Shown here: positions 44,099 through 53,127 of the stretch, in pieces
Layout of the letters: each line of letters begins with the position of its first letter
Numbering within the stretch: position 1 is the first letter of the stretch
Source of the DNA: Methylobacter sp.
GTDB lineage: Bacteria; Pseudomonadota; Gammaproteobacteria; Methylococcales; Methylomonadaceae
Assembly (NCBI RefSeq): GCF_023227905.1
Contig: NZ_JALOCF010000015.1
Coordinates: 27,637-91,636 of the forward strand
DNA: 64,000 nucleotides
Direction: 5' to 3'
Translations under genes and position numbers: made by a program
The notes under the pieces: generated by a model
The model's database searches: none
What the model saw: the letters and a program-made list of their open reading frames with translations, nothing else
What the model was told of the DNA's origin: nothing

Positions 44099-45344
44099 AA
44101 ACTCAATGACCATCAAAGGCTTCGACGACGATTTGTTCCAAGCCCTTGAAGAAGAACGTCAGCGCCAGGAAGATCATATCGAACTGATCGCCTCGGAAAA
44201 CTATTGCAGCCCTCGGGTCATGGAAGCGCAAGGCACCGTATTAACCAATAAATATGCCGAAGGTTATCCAGGCAAACGCTACTACGGTGGTTGCGAATTC
44301 GTCGATAAAGTCGAGCAGTTGGCCATCGACCGCGCCAAAGAATTATTCGGCGCCGATTACGCCAACGTGCAACCGCATTCAGGCTCGCAAGCTAACATGG
44401 CGGTATTTATGGCCCTGATTCAACCGGGCGATACTATTCTCGGCTTGAGCCTTGCCGATGGCGGCCATTTAACCCACGGCGCCAAACCGAACTTCTCAGG
44501 CAAAATCTACCATGCAGTGCAATACGGCTTGCACCCTGAAACCGGCGAGATCGACTACGCGCAAGTTGAAGCTTTGGCGCTGGAACATAAACCCAAAGTG
44601 CTCGTGGCCGGTTTTTCCGCCTACTCGCGCATCTGGGATTGGCAACGCTTCCGCGACATTGCCGATAAAGTCGGCGCTTACCTGTTTGTCGATATGGCGC
44701 ACGTCGCCGGTTTGGTTGCCGCAGGTTTATACCCGAACCCGGTGCCGATTGCCGACGTAGTCACCAGCACCACGCATAAATCCCTGCGCGGCCCACGCGG
44801 CGGCTTGATTTTGTGCAAAAGCAATCCGGAACTGGAGAAAAAATTCGACTCCAACATCTTCCCCGGCATCCAAGGCGGCCCGTTGATGCATGTGATTGCG
44901 GCCAAAGCCGTTGCCTTTAAAGAAGCCATGCAACCCGAGTTCCGCATTTATCAGCAACAGGTTATTAAAAACGCCCAAGCCATGGCCGCAGTTTTTATGA
45001 AACGCGGCTTCGACGTGGTTTCCGGCGGCACCGACGATCATTTGATGCTGGTTTCCTTGATCGCCAAAGGCATCACCGGCAAAGCGGCCGACGCAGCCTT
45101 AGGCAAAGCGCACATCACCGTCAACAAAAACGCCGTGCCTAACGACCCGCAATCGCCCTTCGTGACCAGCGGCATTCGCGTCGGCACGCCTGCCCCGACC
45201 ACTCGCGGTTTTAAGGAAGCGGAAGTGACCGAAATCGCCCACATGATGTGCGATGTGATGGAGAATATGGAAGATGAAAACGTAATTGCAGCGGTACGCG
45301 AAAAAGTCAGCAATCTTTGTGCGCGGTTTCCGGTTTATAGTTAA
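44091..45344 (+). CDS. glyA: Serine hydroxymethyltransferase
   Basis: A 417-aa PLP enzyme joining glycine and methylene-H4F into serine, the entry step of the serine cycle. Motifs: ERQRQEDHIELIASENYCSPRVMEAQ, HSGSQANMAVFMALIQPGDTILG, VDMAHVAGLVAAGLYPNP and the PLP lysine in VVTSTTHKSLRGPRGG. The ribosome site AGGAG is six bases before ATG 44091. Length is normal for bacterial GlyA (417 aa in E. coli). Confidence 0.97.
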   Translation: MFKNSMTIKGFDDDLFQALEEERQRQEDHIELIASENYCSPRVMEAQGTVLTNKYAEGYPGKRYYGGCEFVDKVEQLAIDRAKELFGADYANVQPHSGSQANMAVFMALIQPGDTILGLSLADGGHLTHGAKPNFSGKIYHAVQYGLHPETGEIDYAQVEALALEHKPKVLVAGFSAYSRIWDWQRFRDIADKVGAYLFVDMAHVAGLVAAGLYPNPVPIADVVTSTTHKSLRGPRGGLILCKSNPELEKKFDSNIFPGIQGGPLMHVIAAKAVAFKEAMQPEFRIYQQQVIKNAQAMAAVFMKRGFDVVSGGTDDHLMLVSLIAKGITGKAADAALGKAHITVNKNAVPNDPQSPFVTSGIRVGTPAPTTRGFKEAEVTEIAHMMCDVMENMEDENVIAAVREKVSNLCARFPVYS

Positions 45345-45351
45345 CAGGTAG

Positions 45352-45379
45352 GTCGGGCGACTGCTTTTCGTTGCCCGAC
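45352..45379 (+). terminator. Hairpin after glyA
   Basis: GTCGGGC (45352-45358) pairs with GCCCGAC (45373-45379), followed by ATTTCGG. It may end the glyA transcript; the U-tract is poor, so it may instead be a repeat copy. Confidence 0.5.
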
Positions 45380-45442
45380 ATTTCGGCTAAACACCAAAAT
45401 CAACCAATCTTTTTTAAAAACAAACAATGTCAGATATAGTGC

Positions 45443-45523
45443 TGTAGGTTGGGCTGAATGCAATGAAGCCCAACAGAAATAGACAATAAAAACGTTGGGC
45501 TTCGTACCTCAGCCCAACCTACA
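45443..45523. repeat. Palindromic repeat, TGTAGGTTGGGCTGA...TCAGCCCAACCTACA
   Basis: The 15-base outer arms are perfect inverted copies (45443-45457, 45509-45523). Nested arms GAAGCCCAAC and GTTGGGCTTC lie inside, so a cruciform is possible. Relatives: 4960-5028 and 17340-17411. Confidence 0.85.
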
Positions 45524-45581
45524 AGCTAACTGGTGCACAGCCCATCCAGTCTTTCACATCCATAAATTTGAACAGAGGTAA

Positions 45582-45797
45582 ATGATGACACATTCTATTC
45601 AAGAAATAACCGCAAAAATTAGCGCACTTCCTGAACCTATGCAGCAAGAAGTGTTCGATTTTATTGAATTTATGCAGGCCAAAGTTGCTCGCCAAGCATT
45701 GCAGTCCAAATATGAATCTGCCTTGCTAAGCGAGCAAGCATTAGCCACTGACTGGAATCGGCCTGAAGAGGATGAAGCATGGTCGAGTTATCAGTAG
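45582..45797 (+). CDS. DUF2281-type antitoxin
   Basis: A 71-aa protein. It begins MTHSIQEITAKISALPEPMQ and continues QEVFDFIEFMQAKVA, the DUF2281 pattern, with an acidic C-terminus (RPEEDEAWSSYQ) that likely contacts the toxin. GAGGTAA precedes the tandem ATGs at 45582 and 45585. The toxin gene starts within its last 19 bases. The pair is an insertion between glyA and ftfL. Confidence 0.8.
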   Translation: MMTHSIQEITAKISALPEPMQQEVFDFIEFMQAKVARQALQSKYESALLSEQALATDWNRPEEDEAWSSYQ

Positions 45798-46117
45798 CCG
45801 ACATTGTTTTTGTCTCATTCCCATTTTCGGATTTAAGCCACGCGAAGTTAAGACCCGCTTTAGTCCTGGCCTATGCACAACGGAGCGATTGGATTTTGTG
45901 TCAAATCACCAGTAAATCGTATAACGACAACAAGGCTATACGCATTGATGAGTCCGATTATAAAAACGGCGGCCTGAATGTGGTCAGCTTTGTTCGCCCC
46001 GGAAAACTATTCACTGCCAATGTAGCACTGATCAATAAAAACGTAGCCACACTTACCAACTCGTCACATGAAAAAGTAATAAGCACCATCCTGCAAATAC
46101 TCAAAGATGGTCAGTAA
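45779..46117 (+). CDS. PemK/MazF-family toxin (endoribonuclease)
   Basis: A 112-aa protein with the PemK/MazF fold pattern: DIVFVSFPFSDLSHAKLRPALVLAYAQRSDWILCQITS, the conserved PFSD..KLRPALV region, and VSFVRPGKLFTANVALINK. MazF-type toxins cleave mRNA. It overlaps the antitoxin gene upstream by 19 bases. No nuclease-killing defect is obvious. Confidence 0.85.
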   Translation: MVELSVADIVFVSFPFSDLSHAKLRPALVLAYAQRSDWILCQITSKSYNDNKAIRIDESDYKNGGLNVVSFVRPGKLFTANVALINKNVATLTNSSHEKVISTILQILKDGQ

Positions 46118-46155
46118 CCAAATTTTAACCAACTCCTTTTTTTGAAAAATAAACA

Positions 46156-47829
46156 ATGTCAGACATAGAAATCGCCCAAAAAGCCAACATGAAACCGATC
46201 ATCGGCTTGGTTAAAGAACAATACGGCATCGACGCCGAGCACCTCGATCCTTACGGCCATTACAAAGCTAAGATGTCGCTGGAATACGTCAACAGTCTGT
46301 CCGATAAACAAGACGGCAAGCTGATTCTGGTGACCGCGATCAGCCCTACCCCGGCCGGAGAAGGCAAGACTACGACCACCGTGGGCCTTGGCGATGCGAT
46401 GAACCGCATCGGCAAACTTACCATGATGTGCCTGCGCGAACCGTCACTAGGCCCTTGCTTTGGCGTTAAAGGCGGCGCGGCCGGCGGCGGCTACTCGCAA
46501 GTGGTGCCGATGGAAGACATCAATCTGCATTTTACCGGCGATTTTCATGCGATTGGCGTCGCGCATAATCTTCTATCAGCATTGATTGACAACCATATCA
46601 ACCACGGCAACGCGCTGGACATCGATCCGCGACGCATCCAATGGAAACGTGTTGTCGATATGAACGACCGGGCGTTGCGCAACATCGTGGTCGGCATGGG
46701 CGGCCCTGCCAACGGCTACTTGCGTGAAGACGGTTACGATATCGTGGTGGCTTCCGAAGTCATGGCGATTTTATGTCTGGCAACCAGTCGCGCGGACCTT
46801 AAAGAACGTCTGGGCCGCATCGTGATCGGCTATAAATCCGACCGGGTCACGCCGGTTTATGCCCGCGACCTGAACGCACAAGGCTCGATGGCGGCCTTGT
46901 TAAAAGATGCGATCAAACCCAATCTGGTGCAAACGCTGGAAAACAATATCGCGATTATTCACGGCGGGCCGTTCGCCAATATCGCCCACGGTTGCAACAC
47001 CGTATCCGCCACCAAAACCGCGCTGAAACTGGCCGATTATGTGGTGACCGAAGCGGGTTTCGGGGCTGACTTGGGCGCTGAGAAATTTATCGACATTAAA
47101 TGCCGCATGGCCGGACTCAAACCGTCTGCCGTAGTGCTGGTCGCGACAGTCAGAGCACTTAAATTCCACGGCGGCGTGGTTAAGGAAGAATTAAACCAGG
47201 AGAATCTGGCGGCGCTGGAACAAGGTTTTGAAAACCTTGAGCGTCACTTGCACAACATTACCCACCATTACGGCTTGCCTTGCGTGGTGTGCATCAACCA
47301 TTTCACGTTCGATACCGATGCGGAAATCGCCCTGCTGAAGAAAAAGTGCGAATCCTTGGGCGCAAAATGCGTGGTTTCCAAGCATTGGGCGGAAGGCGGC
47401 GCCGGTGCGGAAGAACTGGCCCATGCGGTCAGTGACATCGTTGACAACCGCGAACCCGAGTTTAACTACGTTTACGACGAAAACCTCAGTCTCTGGGAAA
47501 AAATCGAAGCCATTGCCACCAAGCTGTACGGCGCCGGCAGCGTCACTGCCAATGCCAAAGTCAAAGCGCAGCTGGCCGCATGGAACACAGATTACGGCAA
47601 GTTCCCGATTTGTATGGCAAAAACCCAAATGTCGTTCTCAACCAATCCGAACGCCAAGGGCGCACCTTCCGGCCATGTCGTTGAAATCAGCGATGTCCGG
47701 CTGGCCAACGGTGCAGGCTTTATTGTCGCGATTGCCGGCGACATGATGACCATGCCCGGCCTGCCTAAAGTGCCTGCTGCGGAAAGAATCGATATTGACG
47801 ATAACGGCAAAATCACCGGATTATTCTAA
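46156..47829 (+). CDS. ftfL: Formate-tetrahydrofolate ligase
   Basis: A 557-aa ATP-dependent enzyme forming 10-formyl-H4F from formate and H4F. The P-loop is TPAGEGKTTTTVGLGDAMN; also REPSLGPCFGVKGGAAGGGYSQVVPMEDINLHFTGDFHAIG is strongly conserved. The C-terminal end is DDNGKITGLF. In methylotrophs FtfL feeds formate-derived C1 units into H4F for GlyA and MtdA. It shares the cluster with them but is separated from glyA by about 800 bases holding repeats and the toxin-antitoxin pair. Confidence 0.97.
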   Translation: MSDIEIAQKANMKPIIGLVKEQYGIDAEHLDPYGHYKAKMSLEYVNSLSDKQDGKLILVTAISPTPAGEGKTTTTVGLGDAMNRIGKLTMMCLREPSLGPCFGVKGGAAGGGYSQVVPMEDINLHFTGDFHAIGVAHNLLSALIDNHINHGNALDIDPRRIQWKRVVDMNDRALRNIVVGMGGPANGYLREDGYDIVVASEVMAILCLATSRADLKERLGRIVIGYKSDRVTPVYARDLNAQGSMAALLKDAIKPNLVQTLENNIAIIHGGPFANIAHGCNTVSATKTALKLADYVVTEAGFGADLGAEKFIDIKCRMAGLKPSAVVLVATVRALKFHGGVVKEELNQENLAALEQGFENLERHLHNITHHYGLPCVVCINHFTFDTDAEIALLKKKCESLGAKCVVSKHWAEGGAGAEELAHAVSDIVDNREPEFNYVYDENLSLWEKIEAIATKLYGAGSVTANAKVKAQLAAWNTDYGKFPICMAKTQMSFSTNPNAKGAPSGHVVEISDVRLANGAGFIVAIAGDMMTMPGLPKVPAAERIDIDDNGKITGLF

Positions 47830-48204
47830 ATCCTACGCAGGGGTTCAATATCTTACCTCCTAATTCCGGCCCATTGCCGTCATTGCTGTTGGAGTTCAAA
47901 GCTAGCTTCGCCTACATGGACAGATATTCGCTCCTCGGCAATTGCCCCTGCGTTGCTCTATCTCCTGCATCCATGTAGGCAACCAGGAGCAGTTGCCGGG
48001 TAGTGGAAGCTTTGAACAATTTACACGTACAAGGCAAGCCTTGTACTCCAGTATGGGCGCGAAATTTACCTCGGTAAACTTCGCGCCCCCGGCAGTTCCA
48101 CTAATCTCCCGCTGCGTTCGCTGAACCGCCGGCAAGCGCCGATCAACACACGCCTTGTATCTGCTGTATAATGTTTAGCCAATCTTTAAAAACTGACTGC
48201 GTTT
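47830..48204. other. Palindrome-rich gap between ftfL and the SpeE-like gene
   Basis: No gene seen. Two perfect palindromes: GTACAAGGCAAGCCTTGTAC (48027-48046) and GGGCGCGAA/TTCGCGCCC (48055-48063 and 48080-48088). At 47935-47975 it repeats, with changes, the CTCGGCAATTGC...CTCCTGCATCC text found at 31733-31772. Confidence 0.7.
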
Positions 48205-49014
48205 ATGTATAGATATGAAGGCCGTGTCATCTATGAAAGTCACGATGATGACGGCATTTTAGAAGTGGTCGAGCGTGACGGCGTCAGATCGCTGCACTTT
48301 GGCTCGTTTCCCCGGCAAAGCAGCATGCTGCTGGCCGAACCGGATAAACTGTACCTGAATTATGTCCGCGCCATGACCAGCTGGATGTTGTTCAAGCCCA
48401 CGCTTGACGACGAGGCTTTGATTATCGGCTTGGGCGGCGGCTCCCTGACCAAGCATTTGCTGCACCATTTCCCGGACTGCCGCTTGAGAATCGTGGAATA
48501 CAGGGAAAGCGTAGTCAAGATCGCACGCAGCCATTTCGGTCTGCCCCTCGACCCGCGCCTGAAAGTGATCATCGATGACGGCGCAAAATATGTCCGCCAA
48601 CGAACCGACAGCCAAGCCGAGCAATACAGCCTGATGTTTGTTGATGCCTTCGACCATGAAGGCATGGCGTCATCAATCAGTAACCATGCCTTTTTTGACG
48701 CCTGTAAAATGCTGTTAAAAAAAGACGGCATGCTGGTCATCAATCTTTGGGGCGGCGTTAGCAACCCAGAGTTCCGGCAGGTCGCCCTGTGGCTGGGACA
48801 GACTTTCGACTGGCGCATCCTGTTTCTCCCCGTTCCGGACCGCGGCAACATCATCGGTCTGGCCTTTAATGAAGGGGCTCCGCTCTACTCCATGAAAGAT
48901 TTAAGAACCCGGGCCATTATCCTTGAGCAGCTTTACCAGATTGAATTTATCTCTTATTTAAAAGAGATAGCCAAGCACAACTCCAGCGTCATCAACAACT
49001 CGATACAAAAATAA
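48205..49014 (+). CDS. Spermidine synthase-like methyltransferase-fold protein
   Basis: A 269-aa protein of the SpeE fold: SMLLAEPDKLYLNYVRAM, ALIIGLGGGSLTKHLLHHFPDCRLRIVEY (nucleotide/dcSAM loop) and YSLMFVDAFDHEGMA. The N-terminal tetramer-forming strand domain is short. Many such proteins are not true spermidine synthases, and the substrate cannot be told here. Its stop overlaps the next ATG (TAATG). Confidence 0.82.
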   Translation: MYRYEGRVIYESHDDDGILEVVERDGVRSLHFGSFPRQSSMLLAEPDKLYLNYVRAMTSWMLFKPTLDDEALIIGLGGGSLTKHLLHHFPDCRLRIVEYRESVVKIARSHFGLPLDPRLKVIIDDGAKYVRQRTDSQAEQYSLMFVDAFDHEGMASSISNHAFFDACKMLLKKDGMLVINLWGGVSNPEFRQVALWLGQTFDWRILFLPVPDRGNIIGLAFNEGAPLYSMKDLRTRAIILEQLYQIEFISYLKEIAKHNSSVINNSIQK

Positions 49015-51185
49015 TGTCTACCGCCTTACAAACTGAACCTAACCTTTTTAGCTACCGGAAATACTGGGCGCAACGCTTTGGCACCGCCCCGGTTTTACCG
49101 ATGAGCAAGGCTGAAATGGACGAACTCGGCTGGGATGCCTGCGATGTGATTTTAGTGACCGGCGATGCCTATATCGACCACCCGAGCTTTGGCATGGCGC
49201 TGATTGGACGACTGCTTGAGGCACAGGGATTCAGGGTCGGTATCATCTCCCAACCGGACTGGACCAGCGCTAAGGACTTCGGCAAGCTGGGCCGCCCCAG
49301 GCTGTTTTTCGGCGTGACCGGCGGCAATATGGATTCGATGGTCAATCGTTACACCTCGGATAAAAAAATCCGCTCCAACGATGCTTATACTCCTGACGGC
49401 GCAGCAGGCAAACGCCCTGACCGCGCTGTCAACGTCTACTCTCACCGCTGCCGCGAGGCTTACAAGGACGTGCCGATTATCATCGGCGGCATCGAAGCCA
49501 GCTTACGGCGCATCGCGCATTATGATTACTGGTCGGATAAGGTTAGAAAATCCGTACTACTTGATTCCAAGGCTGACCTGCTGGTTTACGGCAATGCCGA
49601 GCGCCAAGTCGTGGAAATCGCCCATCGCTTGGCTAACGGCGAAGCCATATCAGAACTGAAAGGCATACGCGGCACGGTTCATTTTGTTAAACAAATACCG
49701 GAAGGCTGGGCGGTTAAAGACTCCACCGATGTTGATAAACCCGGCGCAACGATGGTACCTGTCGACCCTTATCAGGAACAGCCTGCTTGCGATAAAAAAC
49801 CGGAACAAAGTGATACAGACGAAAAAGTCATTCATTTTGATAAATCGCTGCTCAGAAACCAGCGCTCACAAACCGTCATCCGCCTGCCCGCTTATGAAGC
49901 AGTAAAAGACGATCCGATACTCTACGCCCATGCCTCGCGAGTCATGCACGGGGAAACCAACCCCGGCAATGCGCGCCCGTTGATTCAGCTGCACGGCACG
50001 CGGCAAGTATGGATCAATCCGCCGCCAATCCCGCTAACCACCAAAGAAATGGACGGTGTGTTCGACCTGCCCTACTCCCGCGTGCCGCATAAGGAATACG
50101 GCAACGCCAACGTGCCCGCCTTTGAAATGATCCAGCATTCGGTCAACATCATGCGCGGCTGTTTCGGCGGCTGCACTTTTTGTTCGATTACCGAGCATGA
50201 AGGGCGCATCATCCAAAGCCGCTCGGAAGATTCGATCATCAAAGAAATCGAAGCCATCCGCGACACCTCGCCCGCGTTTACCGGCCATATTTCCGACTTG
50301 GGCGGCCCTACCGCCAACATGTACCGCTTGGCCTGCAAAGACCCCAAAATTGAGGCCGCCTGCCGCAAGCCGTCCTGTGTTTATCCCGGCATTTGCCCAA
50401 ACCTGAACACCGACCATACCCCGCTGATCAAGCTCTACCGCAGAGCCCGCGCCTTGCCCGGCATCAAGAAAATCTTTATCGCCTCAGGTTTGCGTTACGA
50501 CCTGGCCGTGGAATCGCCGGAATACGTCAAGGAACTGGTCACTCATCATGTCGGCGGCTACCTTAAAATCGCCCCGGAACACACCGAACAAAGCGTGTTG
50601 TCCAAAATGATGAAGCCGGGCATGGGCACTTACGACCGCTTCAAGGACATGTTCGACAAGTACTCCAAGGAAGCCGGGAAAGAGCAATACCTGATCCCGT
50701 ACTTTATCGCCGCGCATCCAGGAACCACCGATAAAGACATGCTCAACTTGGCGCTATGGTTGAAGCGCAACGGTTTCAGGGCCGATCAAGTGCAGGCATT
50801 CTTGCCTTCGCCAATGTCCATTGCTACCGCGATGTATCATTCCGGCAAAGACACGCTGCATAAAATCAGCCGCACCGTAGCCGACATCCCGATACCGAAA
50901 AGCGTCAAGCAGCGCCGTTTGCACAAAGCTTTCCTACGCTATCACGATCCCAAAAACTGGCCGCTGTTACGCGAAGCATTAAAAGACATGGGCCGTAGCG
51001 ATTTAATCGGCAATGGCAAGCAGCATTTGATCCCAAGCTTTCAACCCAAAGGCACGGTTGACACGCCGGAAAAAATCCAGCGCTTTAAAACCAAATATAC
51101 TGGACTGGACAACATCCATCCGGGAAAAAGCAAGCCGCAGTCGGTCAATAAAAACAACGCAAAAAGAAAGCCAAAAAAATACTAG
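49014..51185 (+). CDS. YgiQ family radical SAM protein (UPF0313)
   Basis: A 723-aa protein with the radical SAM CxxxCxxC in MRGCFGGCTFCSITEHEG. Other YgiQ signatures are WDACDVILVTGDAYIDHPSFG, IIIGGIEASLRRIAHYDYWSDKVRKSVL and LKIAPEHTEQSVLSKMMKPG. A Lys/Asn-rich tail (NKNNAKRKPKKY) ends the protein. The reaction is unknown. It is probably co-transcribed with the SpeE-like gene. Confidence 0.92.
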   Translation: MSTALQTEPNLFSYRKYWAQRFGTAPVLPMSKAEMDELGWDACDVILVTGDAYIDHPSFGMALIGRLLEAQGFRVGIISQPDWTSAKDFGKLGRPRLFFGVTGGNMDSMVNRYTSDKKIRSNDAYTPDGAAGKRPDRAVNVYSHRCREAYKDVPIIIGGIEASLRRIAHYDYWSDKVRKSVLLDSKADLLVYGNAERQVVEIAHRLANGEAISELKGIRGTVHFVKQIPEGWAVKDSTDVDKPGATMVPVDPYQEQPACDKKPEQSDTDEKVIHFDKSLLRNQRSQTVIRLPAYEAVKDDPILYAHASRVMHGETNPGNARPLIQLHGTRQVWINPPPIPLTTKEMDGVFDLPYSRVPHKEYGNANVPAFEMIQHSVNIMRGCFGGCTFCSITEHEGRIIQSRSEDSIIKEIEAIRDTSPAFTGHISDLGGPTANMYRLACKDPKIEAACRKPSCVYPGICPNLNTDHTPLIKLYRRARALPGIKKIFIASGLRYDLAVESPEYVKELVTHHVGGYLKIAPEHTEQSVLSKMMKPGMGTYDRFKDMFDKYSKEAGKEQYLIPYFIAAHPGTTDKDMLNLALWLKRNGFRADQVQAFLPSPMSIATAMYHSGKDTLHKISRTVADIPIPKSVKQRRLHKAFLRYHDPKNWPLLREALKDMGRSDLIGNGKQHLIPSFQPKGTVDTPEKIQRFKTKYTGLDNIHPGKSKPQSVNKNNAKRKPKKY

Positions 51186-51222
51186 CCAAGACAAAATTGT
51201 TGTGTATAATACGCGCTTCTTC

Positions 51223-51298
51223 GCTGGTGTAGCTCAGTCGGTAGAGCAGCTGATTTGTAATCAGCCGGTCGCGGGTTCGATTCCCATCGCCAGCTCCA
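51223..51298 (+). tRNA. tRNA-Thr (anticodon UGU)
   Basis: A 76-base cloverleaf with acceptor arms GCTGGTG / CGCCAGC, encoded CCA end, D-arm TAGCTCAGTCGGTAGAGCA, anticodon stem GCTGA/TCAGC with loop TTTGTAA (TGT), and T-loop GGTTCGATTCC. TATAAT at 51205-51210 is the likely -10 box. It marks the edge of the accessory region. Confidence 0.96.
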
Positions 51299-51306
51299 AG
51301 AATATC

Positions 51307-51339
51307 AAGGCCTTAGGTGCAAACCTAAGGCCTTTTTTA
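51307..51339 (+). terminator. Terminator of tRNA-Thr
   Basis: AAGGCCTTAGGT pairs with ACCTAAGGCCTT around GCAA, followed by a T-tract. Confidence 0.92.
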
Positions 51340-51774
51340 TTGCCTGAGGGGCACTAATGGGACAACCAAGGATAACAAATCACAACACAATAGACCAAGA
51401 TTCCAACAAACGCGACGCTATCTAATCACATTTCTCATGCCCGTTTTTTATGTCATCAAGCTCACCTTAGAAAAACAAATGTTAAAATAGTCCTTGCCAT
51501 CTGGTCATCGATAAGTAAAATTGTTAGCGACAGATAATTACCGTAAGAGTTCATCCTATTTCTTGCACTTCTTGCGTAGCTAATAAAAATTTTTTAGCTA
51601 TATCTAGTAGGCAGACAAAACAAAACATCGATATGTAGCGCTTACTGTGTCATTTGATAAATTATTTCACTTTAAGTTTTTATTTTTGGTAAAATTTAGA
51701 CCCAAAAAAAAATATAATAGCCCCTATACTTTGAGTGTGATTATGATAAGGCGAAACAGAATTGGAGAAAGAGC
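51340..51774. other. AT-rich gap at the left edge of the accessory region
   Basis: No gene is seen. A TATAAT at 51713-51718 may serve the 68-aa gene that follows. Base composition drops sharply in GC compared with the genes to the left. Confidence 0.5.
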
Positions 51775-51981
51775 ATGATAATTTCAAATAACGAAATAGA
51801 ATTTGAACATTTGTCGAGTCCTAGCCGATCAGTGGTTGGAGAGAAGACCAACATTAAAGCAAAAACCCCTTCTTTTGTCTCATCAAATGCTAAAGGTGAA
51901 TTGCGTACAGTCACTGACTTTTCAGAAATAGAAACACTTGGACAATCTTCAGCAGAAAGCCTAAAAGCACTTTTTGCATAA
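51775..51981 (+). CDS. 68-aa hypothetical protein of the accessory region
   Basis: A small, hydrophilic protein (MIISNNEIEFEHLSSPSRSV ... GQSSAESLKALFA) without membrane segments, cysteines or known motifs. GAGAAAGAG precedes the ATG. A perfect terminator follows within 20 bases, so it looks like its own transcription unit. Low GC compared with the core genes suggests acquisition. Confidence 0.55.
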   Translation: MIISNNEIEFEHLSSPSRSVVGEKTNIKAKTPSFVSSNAKGELRTVTDFSEIETLGQSSAESLKALFA

Positions 51982-51998
51982 AATAATAACAAAAATAA

Positions 51999-52037
51999 AA
52001 ACAAAATAAAGCTCCTTTATGGAGCTTTATTTTGTTT
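51999..52037 (+). terminator. Long perfect terminator
   Basis: AACAAAATAAAGCTCC pairs with GGAGCTTTATTTTGTT around TTTAT; a T-rich run closes it. It separates the 68-aa and 179-aa genes. Confidence 0.9.
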
Positions 52038-52059
52038 AAGATATGGATTTTAGTAAGAA

Positions 52060-52599
52060 ATGAAAATACTTTTTAACGATGTACCTAATGAAGATGTCGT
52101 ATCAATATTGGTATTTATTGAGGGAATAGCCTCAAAGTTATGTATAGAGGAAGGCATTTCGATAGATGTTCAAAAAATAGAGACAATAGTTGAAGGAATT
52201 AGGCGTGATTTTCCGCATAATGATGGTTTAAGCGAAGCTAGTGCTTTTAAAAAGGTTGCCAACTTTATCTCATACTTTGTTGCCGAAAAACCTATTCTTG
52301 AATCTTTCAAAAAAAGTCAATTACCTAGTGACATATTGAACATAAGAAATTATGAAAATTCAATTGTCGCTTTACTCATTGGCTTATCAGCCCTACACAA
52401 CGCTGTAATCCATCAAAATGGCACTACAGTAACTATAAATAATCCAATAGAGTTATCAAAACATTCTCTAATAGATATAGTAGATGCTCTTGCCAATATT
52501 ACTCCTCTACATCATTTCAAATTACTGACAGTGCTTCTTGAGCAGCTATCTTATAAAACAAATCCCCATTGTCAATATCAGACCACTCAGTTCATGTAA
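52060..52599 (+). CDS. 179-aa hypothetical protein of the accessory region
   Basis: I do not recognise this protein. It looks soluble and mostly helical: an acidic N-terminal half (NDVPNEDVVSILVFIEGIAS), a central part (NYENSIVALLIGLSALHNAVIHQN) and a C-terminal helix pair (LHHFKLLTVLLEQLSYKT). It is AT-rich like the 68-aa gene. It lies between tRNA-Thr and the integrase, a usual place for cargo genes in integrative elements. Confidence 0.6.
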   Translation: MKILFNDVPNEDVVSILVFIEGIASKLCIEEGISIDVQKIETIVEGIRRDFPHNDGLSEASAFKKVANFISYFVAEKPILESFKKSQLPSDILNIRNYENSIVALLIGLSALHNAVIHQNGTTVTINNPIELSKHSLIDIVDALANITPLHHFKLLTVLLEQLSYKTNPHCQYQTTQFM

Positions 52600-53127
52600 T
52601 GGTTCGGCGGTCTTAATAATCAGTTAAATCCCGCATCGCAACTAACACCAGCCAGACGCCCAGCTCGGGCGTTACCGTAATTCAAAAATATCTCTCAGCC
52701 TTCTTTGAGCAGCAAGCCGATATTGCCCATCATCGAAGGCAAATACTACATCTAGGTTAAAGAGTGATTCTGGGTTTGCGCAGACTCTACCAAAAGACAG
52801 TTAGCCTAAATTTAACACTTCCTAGCATTAGGTAGAAACAACCAAATTCAAGTCGTTTTTAATTTAAATTGCCCCTTAAACGCCCCCATAACAAAATAAT
52901 AGTTTTTACTATATTGTTTTTATTGCATTTCCACATGAAGAACATCTGATTATCTATCAGTTGTTGCTGTTTTTTATGCGTTGCTGTAGCATGTCATTGA
53001 CATAAAAAAAACGGGCTTGGCAGTGCTACCAACACTGCCAAACCCTAACCACCACTTAACGAGCAGGGTTAGGCAATGGCTGAAAACATTATATCAAGAG
53101 GCCAATTGCTGTCCCATGGGAGCAATT
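52600..53127. other. Gap upstream of the integrase
   Basis: No gene with supporting features. Near the right edge are two stem-forming repeats (53017-53073). AT-rich stretches at 52840-52930 could hold the integrase promoter or the attachment region, but no core site could be identified. Confidence 0.5.
53017..53073. repeat. Two adjacent inverted repeats before the integrase
   Basis: TTGGCAGTG/CACTGCCAA (53017-53025, 53033-53041) is a perfect 9-pair stem; CCTAACC/GGTTAGG (53044-53050, 53067-53073) is a second. Possible regulatory or arm-type recombinase sites. Confidence 0.6.

Noticed and set aside
51223..51298. Repeat of the tRNA-Thr 3' end as an attR site
   Set aside because: Scanned by eye up to the window end and not found, so no attachment site is claimed.
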